The translations under genes and the position numbers were made by a program. From Sedimentisphaerales bacterium (GTDB taxonomy: Bacteria; Planctomycetota; Phycisphaerae; Sedimentisphaerales; SG8-4): 8,288 nt of DNA. Position 1 is the stretch's first letter. The number at the start of each line of letters is the position of its first letter. Where the stretch lies: positions 1 through 8,288 of the forward strand of contig JAFGJR010000315.1 of assembly GCA_016928975.1 (NCBI GenBank), given 5' to 3'. Shown here in pieces: positions 1-6,585 of the stretch. The notes beneath the pieces were generated by a model, which saw only the letters and a list, made by a program, of their open reading frames with translations, was not told the origin of the DNA and did no database searches.

Positions 1-1688
1 TCGAGCCACTCGGCCGCGAGGCCGGCGAAGTCACTGAAATCCTCTATCCCCGGCCACTTCGCGGCAAACACGGCGAAGTCACCAAAACCTACTATGCAAT
101 CGTCGTCAAAGTCACAGGCGAGAGCGATATGCGTGCCAGTAGGATTGTTCCTGGCGGCCTGGCAGCTATCGGCGTAGACCCGGACCTCGATTCGGTCGGA
201 GCCTTCCTGTGCCTTTGCGTCGATCGCATAGAGCTCCAACACATACACGCCTGTTTCGATGAAGGTCGCTGTGGTCGTTGCCGCCGAATTGTTTGCGATA
301 TCGATAGTAGAGCCGGGCGGCGACGAAAGCACGGACCATCGAATGGTGGTCACATCGCGAGTGTCATCCACAACGGTTCCGCTCAAGGCGACGGTTGTCG
401 CGCCGGCTTTGAGCCATGTGAGAATGCTGGGGCCGGCATTGACCTTGGGGGCTGTCGTCTCGAGTTCCACGCATACCAGGGCGCCGGCGGCGTTTCGCGC
501 GTAGATTCTGCCATTGGCCAGCACGGGCACGGACCAGCACCTGCCGGTGAGAATCCGGCCCTTGCCCGTCTCCTTGTAGCCTGCGGGGGAGGGCTCGACG
601 ATGCAGAGGTCTCCGGTCTGGCTCAGGACGATCAGTTTGCCGTCGGCCAGCATCACGCTGCCGTTGCCGAAGCCTGTCTTGGTCCACATGATCTCGCCGG
701 TGCTGAGCTCCACACAGGTCAAGGCTTTTCCATTGTCGTTGGGGCCGTAGAGATATCCTTGCCAGAGCACGGCGCTGTTGAGCAGGATCTGCATGTTCTT
801 CTGGAACCACAGTTGCGTGACCCGGCCTGCCGTCACATCAAACGAAGCGGAGCCCTTCTGATACCCTGTCGAGACGAAGACCGTATTTGCGTCCACCAGC
901 GGATCGGGGATGTTCGCTTGATTGCTGGTTGTCCAGGTCTGTTCCCACAGCAGGGTTCCGGTTTCGGGCCGGATGGCGTAGAAGGTTTTCTCTCCCATGA
1001 GGATCAGGCAGTCCTGTCCCTCGAAGTGAGAGGGCACTGGGGTGGAATACCCCGGGCGACCGGTCCCGCTCTGCCAGGCGAGCGTTCCATCCGCCACGTG
1101 CAGGGCCAGGCCGCGAGTGCCGACATTGTAGATCACGAGATCTCCGTACACGTAAGGCGATCCTGCGAATCCCCATGTCGGAGCGCGCACACCATATTTG
1201 GCGGCCAGGTCGCTCTGCCACACGACTGCACCGTCATTCGCATCCAGGCAACAAGCGATGGCCTTTTTGCTGAGGGTATACACCTTGCCATTGGCGATAG
1301 TGGGCGTCGCACTTGGTCCGCCCTCGTAGCTATCCGGCGAAAGAGGGGCTTCATACGCGTGGGTCCAGAGGATCTCCCCGGCGCTCGCGTCCAGGCAATA
1401 GACTACATCGTGCGCTTTCTTGGCGTTGCCCACGGCGAGTTCACTGTTGCCCATCGTGTAGAGCCGCCCATTGGCGACGGCGATCGACGAGAATCCCGTG
1501 CCCACCTGCTGCGTCCAGCACACCTTCGGCTCGCAGGTTGCCCAGTCGCCTCCCCAATGACGTTCCTGGGAGATGCCGTTGTGCTGGGGGCCGCGCCAAT
1601 GGGGCCAGTCGTCAGCCGCTGCGGGGACGGCCATCGAGCCTGTCAGCAGAACCAGAACGGGAATGGCCATGACTCTATGAGCACGCAT
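1..1688 (-). CDS. Exported PQQ-like beta-propeller protein with Ig/PKD-like and dockerin-like C-terminal regions (3' end outside window)
   Basis: My translation from ATG 1688 stays open to the window edge (562 codons), so the C-terminus is missing. It starts with a signal peptide (hydrophobic IPVLVLLTG, cleavage probably after AAA near residue 25), then DWPHWRGP, a typical opening of planctomycete PQQ-like (BamB/quinoprotein-fold) propellers. Blades show the repeated xxYCLDAxxGEIxW pattern: VVYCLDASAGEILW, AIACCLDANDGAVVW, TFYAIRPETGTLLW, ALTCVELSTGEIMW (roughly residues 26-408). Residues about 410-510 look like an Ig/PKD-type beta-sandwich (TTIRWSVLSSPPGS, GVYVLELYAID). From about 520 two half-repeats follow, DFDDDCIVGFGDFAVFAAKW and DFSDFAGLAAEWL, resembling type I dockerin Ca-binding halves. 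AGGAG at 1696-1700 lies 7 nt before ATG. The gene starts 20 nt after the pseudopilin-like gene and is probably cotranscribed with it. No PQQ-enzyme active site can be assigned, so the role is likely structural or binding at the cell surface. Confidence 0.87.
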   Translation of the reverse strand, partial: MRAHRVMAIPVLVLLTGSMAVPAAADDWPHWRGPQHNGISQERHWGGDWATCEPKVCWTQQVGTGFSSIAVANGRLYTMGNSELAVGNAKKAHDVVYCLDASAGEILWTHAYEAPLSPDSYEGGPSATPTIANGKVYTLSKKAIACCLDANDGAVVWQSDLAAKYGVRAPTWGFAGSPYVYGDLVIYNVGTRGLALHVADGTLAWQSGTGRPGYSTPVPSHFEGQDCLILMGEKTFYAIRPETGTLLWEQTWTTSNQANIPDPLVDANTVFVSTGYQKGSASFDVTAGRVTQLWFQKNMQILLNSAVLWQGYLYGPNDNGKALTCVELSTGEIMWTKTGFGNGSVMLADGKLIVLSQTGDLCIVEPSPAGYKETGKGRILTGRCWSVPVLANGRIYARNAAGALVCVELETTAPKVNAGPSILTWLKAGATTVALSGTVVDDTRDVTTIRWSVLSSPPGSTIDIANNSAATTTATFIETGVYVLELYAIDAKAQEGSDRIEVRVYADSCQAARNNPTGTHIALACDFDDDCIVGFGDFAVFAAKWPGIEDFSDFAGLAAEWL

Positions 1689-1708
1689 GTACGAACTCCT
1701 GCCTGTGG

Positions 1709-2506
1709 CTACCAGGTCGTGAAGCAGCCGGTGTCGTCCCAGAGGCGCGATCCGCGGTAGATCTTCATGTCCCGTATGTGTTTCCACGAGACCGATCCAT
1801 CCAGACAGCCCACGTGACCACCGACCGCGCCAATCTGCTCCGATGGAGCGCCCTCAAAGCTCACGTTTGTCGAATCGCCGGCTTCCAGAATCGCCCCCCG
1901 GGTCCCATGCGGGGCGAATGTCTTCATTTCGCCGGTGGACCAGGCGTTCAGTTCCGTCACCACCGGCCTGGAAGGCGGATCATAGGACCTCTGAGGCGAC
2001 ACCCACTCAGCGTTCGCCGGCTCGACCAGTGGCCAGGGTGTGCCCTTGTGCCCGCCAAGGTAGTTGTATCCAAGGACGTAGCCGTAGTCCTGGCCCTCGA
2101 AGACGTAGTACCATCCGCCGGGCTGATCGAAGGGCTTGCGAAGCCACGGACACGAAAGGCTGCGTTCGTCGCCGATGATCCCGACCAACACGTTGCGTAC
2201 GGTCCTGGAAAGGATGGGGGTGTGTTCATCTTCCGGGTTCAGCGCATCCGACGCGCCGGCGGGCAGGTACTCGCGGTAGTCGCTGGCATAGGCGTGGATG
2301 CCGACGATGAACTGTCGGATATTCCCCATGCAGGTGACGCGCCTGGCTTTCTCCCGGGCGCTGCCCAGCACCGGCACCAGCAGGCCCGTCAGAAGGGCAA
2401 TCATAGCGATGACAACGAGCAGCTCGACCAGGGTGAAGGCCACCCTGTGAGGTCGGAAGCGCACACGTTCTTTCCTGTTCCCGCGCTCTGATCTGATTCG
2501 AACCAC
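1709..2506 (-). CDS. Pseudopilin-like protein with prepilin-type N-terminal cleavage/methylation domain (DUF1559/H-X9-DG-like)
   Basis: The 265-aa product has a basic leader of about 23 residues ending PHRVA, then FTLVELLVVIAMIALLTGLL, the class III prepilin signal. Glu at +5 is present; the residue before the cleavage site is Ala rather than the usual Gly. The hydrophobic helix is followed by the planctomycete-style block SAREKARRVTCMGNIRQ, and the C-terminus has GGHVGCLDGSVSWKHIRDMK and ends YRGSRLWDDTGCFTTW. Known family members are processed by a PilD-type peptidase and associated with type II secretion/type IV pilus-like machinery; their individual functions are mostly unknown. The C-terminal motif is H-X4-DG instead of H-X9-DG. 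The start is GTG at 2506, preceded 4 nt upstream by a purine-rich GGGGGA; no in-frame ATG lies further upstream before a stop, though a GTG at residue 15 is possible. It is the first gene of an operon with the PQQ-like protein and is driven by the promoter at 2656-2684. Confidence 0.88.
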   Translation of the reverse strand: MVRIRSERGNRKERVRFRPHRVAFTLVELLVVIAMIALLTGLLVPVLGSAREKARRVTCMGNIRQFIVGIHAYASDYREYLPAGASDALNPEDEHTPILSRTVRNVLVGIIGDERSLSCPWLRKPFDQPGGWYYVFEGQDYGYVLGYNYLGGHKGTPWPLVEPANAEWVSPQRSYDPPSRPVVTELNAWSTGEMKTFAPHGTRGAILEAGDSTNVSFEGAPSEQIGAVGGHVGCLDGSVSWKHIRDMKIYRGSRLWDDTGCFTTW

Positions 2507-2655
2507 TGTATCCCCCGTGGCCCTGAAGTCCTCACTCTGTGCGGCGTCCTGCGAGTTGACCGCGTCTGTCGGTGCTTCTCACCCGCGGCCCGGACGCGTG
2601 GTTGCGAATCTCTCATCGTCTTCGCAGGCGCTACGGCTGCACGCACTGGTACATC

Positions 2656-2684
2656 ATTATACGTGCGGGATCGTTTGATTTCAA
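2656..2684 (-). promoter_or_regulatory. Sigma-70-like promoter for the pseudopilin/PQQ operon
   Basis: On the minus strand TTGAAA (2684-2679) and TATAAT (2661-2656) are separated by exactly 17 bp. The -10 matches consensus 6/6 and the -35 matches 5/6. Transcription would start near 2649, giving a leader of about 140 nt before the GTG at 2506. The region is locally AT-rich within GC-rich DNA. Confidence 0.72.
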
Positions 2685-2749
2685 TGCGTTCTTGGATGAG
2701 TGCGTTCCGAGCCATCTGCCGGCCATTTCGGCGAAGAGGGCATAAATGG

Positions 2750-2805
2750 CGTGTGCACGGCACACCGCCGCTCGGCCGCAGCCGGCAGGGTGTACCGTGC
2801 ACACG
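2750..2805. repeat. Long inverted repeat made of two REP-like palindromes (REPIN-like)
   Basis: Arms 2750-2766 and 2789-2805 are complementary over 17 bp with one mismatch (C2761 against A2794), which on the minus-strand RNA becomes a G-U pair; the loop is 22 nt. Each arm is itself a short palindrome: GTGTGC-ACG-GCACAC on the left and GTGTAC-CGT-GCACAC on the right, the second with one mismatch. A related copy lies at 7977-7993. It sits about 120 nt downstream of the choice-of-anchor-C stop and could act as an mRNA-stabilising or terminating hairpin, but no T-run follows. Confidence 0.7.
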
Positions 2806-2924
2806 ATTTCAAGTCAGCCATGACAGATCCGCGTGCCCCGACCCAGATCGGAGGGGACAAGCGGAACGGGCCGCCCGGTCAGCCAGTGTACGAACGACCG
2901 ACGGGGCTCATCCTTCCGGCCTTC

Positions 2925-3578
2925 TCAGGCAAACCGACGCAGTCTCACGCCGGCGGCGCCCAGACCCAGCATGCCCAGCAGAACGGCGCCGGGAATGGGA
3001 ACCAGGTTCACGCTCACGTTGTCCAATGCCGGCCCGTAGCCCGGATTGTTCACGTTGCTGGTCGTCGACATGAACAGCAGCGTTGTGCTGGAGCTGTCGG
3101 CGGTGAACACAAACTCCTTGGTCTCCCAGCCCATCGAGGTGAAATTGTGACCGGTCGTGTCGAACGTGAACGAATCAGTCGTCGTTCCTGCGGAAACGTC
3201 CATCGTCATCGTCGTGGGCCCGGGATTGCCCATGGCGGGCCATGGATTGCCGGCCATGTCAAAGGTGACGATGTAGGTTTCACCGGCAGTCGTGCTCAGA
3301 ATCTGCGCGACGCCTCCGGGGCCGGGAGCTCCGTTCAAATCCAGACTGCGCGTGCCGTCTGAGGCGGTCCACAGTCCGTTGATGTAGTCGATGACGTCTC
3401 CGCCCGTTCCGACAACCGTCCAGCCTGTGATCGAGGTGGAATCGCCGGCATCAAGGCTGAGGTAACTTCCGGACGGCACGGCGACGCCGGTCTCGAAGCT
3501 GCCGTTCTGGACCAGGTCGGCCGTAGCCGGCAAGGTCAGAAGGCCGCATACGAGGGCACTCAAGAGTAATCGTCTCAT
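2925..3578 (-). CDS. Choice-of-anchor-C-like exported protein with PEP-CTERM/VPxPA-like sorting tail
   Basis: From ATG 3578 the product is 217 aa. Residues 1-20 form a signal peptide (MRRLLLSALVCGLLTLPATA, cleavage before D21). The body begins DLVQNGSFETG and includes SITGWTVVG, VIDYINGLW, GTRSLDLNG and finally GPALDNVSV, the order seen in choice-of-anchor C / DUF642-like beta-sandwich domains. Residues 193-217 are a sorting tail: VPIPGAVLLGMLGLGAAG followed by a basic cluster RLRRFA. This matches the layout of PEP-CTERM-type tails handled by exosortase-like systems, here with IPGA instead of EPA. The start was chosen because GGAGA lies about 7 nt upstream; the reading frame extends 26 codons further but without signal-like sequence. 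It lies 105 nt downstream of the Cys-rich gene, so cotranscription is possible; I see no convincing promoter in the gap. Likely role: surface or matrix protein, ligand unknown. Confidence 0.85.
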   Translation of the reverse strand: MRRLLLSALVCGLLTLPATADLVQNGSFETGVAVPSGSYLSLDAGDSTSITGWTVVGTGGDVIDYINGLWTASDGTRSLDLNGAPGPGGVAQILSTTAGETYIVTFDMAGNPWPAMGNPGPTTMTMDVSAGTTTDSFTFDTTGHNFTSMGWETKEFVFTADSSSTTLLFMSTTSNVNNPGYGPALDNVSVNLVPIPGAVLLGMLGLGAAGVRLRRFA

Positions 3579-3683
3579 ATTCGTTTCTCCGTTTCTTCGT
3601 AATACTTCAACTTCACTTTTTGGGTGGTTGCGCGAGAAGACAGCGCAGAACCACACAATGACACAACAGATGGAACCCGACTG

Positions 3684-4298
3684 TCACGACAGACAGGGAT
3701 CGCTGGAACAGAGATGCTGAGGCGGTCCCCGAGAAGCGCGTGCGGTCGGTGTGAATTGGGACCTTCGCGGAAGGGACGCGAGGGCCTCTCGGCCGTGCCT
3801 CGCTGGAGAATCCTCCCGCTCAAAGTCCGGCTGAAGGAAACAAGCGACCGGTGCGGAACAGAGGTGCCTGGGCAAAATGGCAGCACTACGGTCGATCCGG
3901 AACGGATCACGGTAGCACCGGTCCATGAAACCGCCGAGTTTGTTCACAGAGGGCGCCGACCAGCACAGACCCAGGCCAAGCAGGCCGTACAGGCACAGGC
4001 TGAGGCTGTTCTGGTTGTCCCCCAGGATTCGGGCGGGCTTCATCCTGTCGGTTGATCTCCTCTCCATCTTTGGTTCGAGCGGCGACGCAATGGGCGCTGG
4101 AGCCAGATCAGCGAGTCCGCTGAAACCGGCAAATTCGGAGGAAGGACTCGCCCGTGGGCCATCGATCGATATGCAGACCTCTGGCACTGGCGGATCGTCG
4201 GCATGCAAAAAGCACACCGGCGTCATGTCCGCGCGAACGGCCGCGCACAGCCACAACGCTCCCGCAAGAATTGTGATCATCCTTCGCTGTTGGATCAT
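3684..4298 (-). CDS. Uncharacterised Cys-rich exported protein with internal hydrophobic segment
   Basis: The product is 204 aa of unknown function. The N-terminus is a signal peptide (basic MIQQRRM, hydrophobic ITILAGALWLCAA, cleavage plausible after VRA at residue 23). A second hydrophobic stretch, SLSLCLYGLLGLGLCWSA (residues 98-115), could span the membrane. The rest is polar and Cys-rich, with ten Cys in all, including LCSAPVACFLQPD (146-158), followed by QFTPTARASRGPP near the C-terminus. From memory I associate this layout (GLGLC-SAP, then LCS-PV-CF-QPD, then ASRGPP) with a family of unnamed planctomycete proteins, but I could not check this. Support for a real gene: AAGGA at 4306-4310, 7 nt before ATG, and a good promoter at 4328-4356 giving a leader of about 20 nt. 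The Arg/Ser-rich C-terminal third leaves some doubt. Confidence 0.66.
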   Translation of the reverse strand: MIQQRRMITILAGALWLCAAVRADMTPVCFLHADDPPVPEVCISIDGPRASPSSEFAGFSGLADLAPAPIASPLEPKMERRSTDRMKPARILGDNQNSLSLCLYGLLGLGLCWSAPSVNKLGGFMDRCYRDPFRIDRSAAILPRHLCSAPVACFLQPDFEREDSPARHGREALASLPRRSQFTPTARASRGPPQHLCSSDPCLS

Positions 4299-4327
4299 TC
4301 ACCCGTCCTTCCACGTCACCAGCCATC

Positions 4328-4356
4328 AGGATATCCAATTTGATGTTGGAAGTCAA
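4328..4356 (-). promoter_or_regulatory. Sigma-70-like promoter for the Cys-rich exported protein
   Basis: On the minus strand TTGACT (4356-4351) and TATCCT (4333-4328) are separated by 17 bp; the -35 matches consensus 5/6 and the -10 matches 4/6. The expected start near 4321 lies just over 20 nt upstream of the ATG at 4298, an ordinary leader length. The surroundings are AT-rich. Confidence 0.6.
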
Positions 4357-4666
4357 GAAGAAAGTCCGCATCCGCCTATTTCGATATGTGGTAATTACAT
4401 GGTTCCAATATCGCCAAGTTGAGTATCGTCCGATAACCACCGACGGACCGGGTCGAGTGTTCCCGCGCGAGGGTTCGCGCATGGAATGCGACTCGCCGCC
4501 CGCCGGAGGGGTGCGCCCCATAAGATCGATGCGGCGAGGGTTTGCTGGCGAACTCGCCGGCGCGGTCTTTGGCGTTGGGAGAGTGCTCTTGCCGCTTCCG
4601 GCCCACAGGCCAGCGGGCGTTCTGCTCCTGCCCGAGCGACGTCGTGCCACCGGGCCGGCGGGTCTG
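4357..4666. other. Intergenic stretch without a recognisable gene
   Basis: Open frames exist on both strands, but none has a recognisable domain, a signal sequence or a convincing ribosome binding site. The part nearest 4357-4440 is AT-richer and belongs to the upstream region of the Cys-rich gene. The rest follows the acylphosphatase stop on the minus strand. I see no hairpin with a T-run that would be a clear terminator. Confidence 0.5.
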
Positions 4667-4942
4667 TCAGAAGGTGATGCGGAAGTCGGCGTGGCGGCGG
4701 TTGTAGGGGGCGGGCTCGATCCGGGTGTCCCGGATGTGGCCGCCGAAGTAGTCCTGGATATCGGCGATGCAGTGGTCGATGTCCGGCTCGGGGCCCTGGG
4801 CGAGCATCTCGACCTCCCCGTCGGGCAGGTTGCGTACGAAGCCCGTGACACAATATCGCCTGGCGATGCGCTGGGCCGTATAGCGGAAACCGACCCCCTG
4901 AACCTGGCCACTGAAGAGGATGTGCTTGGCCGTCTGCTCCAT
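4667..4942 (-). CDS. acyP: Acylphosphatase
   Basis: The 91-aa product is a full-length small acylphosphatase (acyl phosphate + water to carboxylate + phosphate, EC 3.6.1.7), cytoplasmic. The first signature is [18 protein letters not shown], with the phosphate-binding Arg20. The second is [17 protein letters not shown], with the water-positioning Asn38. The end FRITF matches the usual terminal strand. The ATG at 4942 gives the standard family length; the ribosome binding site is weak (GGA about 7 nt upstream). It stands alone on the minus strand, divergent from the GAF/PP2C gene. The metabolic role of bacterial acylphosphatases is not well defined; scavenging of acetyl- or carbamoyl-phosphate-type compounds is the usual proposal. 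It is not the HypF-type domain, as nothing follows it. Confidence 0.94.
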   Translation of the reverse strand: MEQTAKHILFSGQVQGVGFRYTAQRIARRYCVTGFVRNLPDGEVEMLAQGPEPDIDHCIADIQDYFGGHIRDTRIEPAPYNRRHADFRITF

Positions 4943-4960
4943 TCGTCGTCCAATCTCTTG

Positions 4961-4988
4961 TTGACTAATTGCCGCCGGTCGTTATGCT
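4961..4988 (+). promoter_or_regulatory. Possible promoter for the GAF/PP2C-cmk-plsC operon
   Basis: TTGACT (4961-4966) and TATGCT (4983-4988) are separated by 16 bp; they match consensus 5/6 and 4/6. This would give a leader of more than 200 nt containing the palindrome at 5152-5168. An alternative weaker pair ends in TATATG at 5012-5017, so the position is not certain. Confidence 0.35.
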
Positions 4989-5151
4989 TGTGCCATAGTG
5001 CGCCTGCTCCCTATATGGTAATGCACGTAGAATGGCCACGCAAGCTCGCTGGCCCATCGGTAGGTGGTGCAAGTTACACTAGCGACCGGAGTCCTGCAAA
5101 ATGGACGTCAGGCTTGCCTGCAGAGCTCCGCCAATGACGTACGTTCAGAAT

Positions 5152-5168
5152 CGTTCCCTGAGGGAACG
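5152..5168. promoter_or_regulatory. Perfect 17-bp palindrome in the leader of the GAF/PP2C gene (operator or hairpin candidate)
   Basis: CGTTCCCT-G-AGGGAACG is an exact inverted repeat of 8 bp around one central base. It lies about 45 nt upstream of the chosen start at 5214 and 18 nt upstream of the alternative ATG at 5187. It could be a dimeric repressor site or, in RNA, a stem with a loop of three or more bases. No T-run follows, so it is not a terminator. Confidence 0.45.
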
Positions 5169-5213
5169 GGAAGAGTTGACAAACCCATGCGAGGAGACGA
5201 AGGACAAAGGGTC

Positions 5214-6578
5214 ATGGACGAGCAGATTTACCAGTTGAGCACGCTGGTGGCGGGCGATTTCTCGCTCCAGGAGGTGCTGGGCAAGCTGGCCGAGGCGGCC
5301 GTCAAGATCGTCGGCGCCAAGGCCTGCTCGATCCGTCTGCTCGACGAGGAGACGAACGACCTGAAGATGCAGAGCACCTACGGGCTGAGCGAGGCCTATC
5401 GCAACAAAGGCGTCGTGAACAAGGACGACCCGGTGATCATGGCGGCGTTCGCCGGCCAGGCGGTGCTCATCGACGACATGCGCGTCGATGACCGCATTCG
5501 CTTCAAGGAGGCCACCGGCCGCGAAGGCCTGGTCAGTCAGTTGACGGTGGCCATGCGGTTCAGGAGCCGGGCCATCGGCGTGCTGCGATTGTACAGCCCC
5601 AAGCCGCGGGCCTTCACCGAAAGTGATGTCACCGTCGCCCGGGCCGTCGCATCCCAGTGCGCCGTGGCGATCACCAACGCCAAGCTCTATGCCGAGGCCA
5701 TCGAGGCGCAGCGGATTGCGGAGCAGATGCGCCTGGCCGGGCTCATCCAGCGGCGGATGATTCCCGAGAAGCCTCCGCGAATCCAGGGACTGGATATCGC
5801 CGCCACGTATATTCCCTGCTTCGATGTCGGCGGGGACTTCTATGATTTTCTGCCCATCAGCGAGCATCGGCTCGTGATCACGATCGCCGACGTGATCGGC
5901 AAGGGCATGCCCGCGGCGATCATGATGAGCTGGTTCCGCGGAGCGGTCCAGGCGTATACCGAGAGCTTTCGCGAGGTCCTGCACGGTGCCGGCGCGATGG
6001 TGGGGGACCCCAACAGCGGATTGAGGACGGCGGTTCGCACGAAGAACGCCGTGGAGAACTTCAACAAGATGGCCTGCATGGAGTGCAAGGAGGGCGAGTT
6101 CGTCACGCTGTTCTATGCGACGATCGATGCCGCCGAGCGGACGATCACGTACTGCAACTGCGGGCACGAGCCGACCGTGCTCGTGCGGGACGGCAAGACG
6201 CACGATCTGGCCAAGGGCGGGCTCGTGCTCGGCGTGGACCCGCGCGCCCGCTACGAGATCGAGACGGTCGAGCTCCGCGACGGCGACTGCCTGCTGTTCT
6301 ACACGGACGGGCTGGTCGATGCGATGGACTTCAACGACGAACTGTGGGGCCGCGACCGGATGCTGGAGGCGGCCAAACGATTCGTGGACTGCTCCGCCGA
6401 TCACGTCGTGCGAAATGTCCTGGCCTTCCGCCGCCGCTTCTCCGGATTGGCCCGGCAGCTCGACGATACGAGTCTGATCGCGGTGAAGGTGGGAGAGCCT
6501 CGCAGGGATCGGAGCGCCTGTGACTGCGGACTCGCCGAAACGTGCGAGCCCGCCTCGCAGGTGGTGGAGAGCCGGTAG
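5214..6578 (+). CDS. GAF domain + SpoIIE/PP2C-type serine phosphatase (RsbU-like)
   Basis: From ATG 5214 the product is 454 aa. Residues about 15-160 form a GAF sensor domain (LAEAAVKIVGAKACSIRLLD, then IGVLRLYSPKPRAFTESDV). A helical linker (160-190, AKLYAEAIEAQRIAEQMRLA) leads into the phosphatase. Catalytic motifs look intact: VGGDFYD with D208/D211, ADVIGKGMPAA with D226, NCGHEP (315-320), LLFYTDGL with D365 and LDDTS with D417/D418, the acidic residues expected to bind Mn/Mg. Relatives dephosphorylate phosphoserine on STAS-domain anti-anti-sigma factors in partner-switching pathways; no such partner is encoded here. The ligand of the GAF domain is unknown. There is no membrane segment, so it is probably cytoplasmic. 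The start was chosen for AAGGA at 5200-5204 (9 nt spacing); ATG 5187 is an alternative adding 9 residues. The tail after residue 426 holds three Cys (CDCGLAETC) and looks disordered. First gene of the operon with cmk and plsC. Confidence 0.9.
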   Translation: MDEQIYQLSTLVAGDFSLQEVLGKLAEAAVKIVGAKACSIRLLDEETNDLKMQSTYGLSEAYRNKGVVNKDDPVIMAAFAGQAVLIDDMRVDDRIRFKEATGREGLVSQLTVAMRFRSRAIGVLRLYSPKPRAFTESDVTVARAVASQCAVAITNAKLYAEAIEAQRIAEQMRLAGLIQRRMIPEKPPRIQGLDIAATYIPCFDVGGDFYDFLPISEHRLVITIADVIGKGMPAAIMMSWFRGAVQAYTESFREVLHGAGAMVGDPNSGLRTAVRTKNAVENFNKMACMECKEGEFVTLFYATIDAAERTITYCNCGHEPTVLVRDGKTHDLAKGGLVLGVDPRARYEIETVELRDGDCLLFYTDGLVDAMDFNDELWGRDRMLEAAKRFVDCSADHVVRNVLAFRRRFSGLARQLDDTSLIAVKVGEPRRDRSACDCGLAETCEPASQVVESR

Positions 6579-6585
6579 GTTGGCA

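Larger units (their letters stand above)
2507..2924. other. Intergenic region between pseudopilin-like and choice-of-anchor-C genes
   Basis: No credible gene lies in these 418 bases. Reading on the minus strand, they hold the 3' flank of the choice-of-anchor-C gene, a long REP-type inverted repeat (2750-2805), a sigma-70-like promoter (2656-2684) and a leader of roughly 140 nt ahead of the pseudopilin-like gene. I find no U-tract terminator after the stop at 2925. The leader contains a small GCGAA/TTCGC complementary pair but no riboswitch class I recognise. Confidence 0.7.

Noticed and set aside
129..1760. Long plus-strand open frame of 543 codons
   Set aside because: It lies antisense to the propeller protein and the end of the pseudopilin-like gene. 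Its translation is low in recognisable motifs and rich in His, Gly and Arg, while the minus-strand frame has a signal peptide, propeller repeats and a ribosome binding site.
3579..3656. Upstream extension of the choice-of-anchor-C gene (26 codons)
   Set aside because: It would place charged residues ahead of a textbook signal peptide; the ATG at 3578 has a better ribosome binding site.
3885..3916. Imperfect inverted repeat around GATCCG-GAA-CGGATC
   Set aside because: It lies within the coding part of the Cys-rich gene, is followed by no T-run, and its arms need a gap to align; probably incidental.
4108..4953. Minus-strand frame of 281 codons across acylphosphatase and the upstream part of the Cys-rich gene
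   Set aside because: It is a different frame from both genes, is rich in Ser, Arg and Pro, and spans promoter DNA; the acylphosphatase frame has full catalytic motifs.
5176..5181. Exact TTGACA hexamer near the start of the GAF/PP2C gene
   Set aside because: No -10-like sequence occurs 16-18 bp downstream, and it would place transcription start at or after the start codon.
6520..6585. Upstream extension of cmk (22 codons)
   Set aside because: The extension lies inside the phosphatase gene, and its sequence does not resemble a Cmk N-terminus; the ATG at 6586 gives the standard start.
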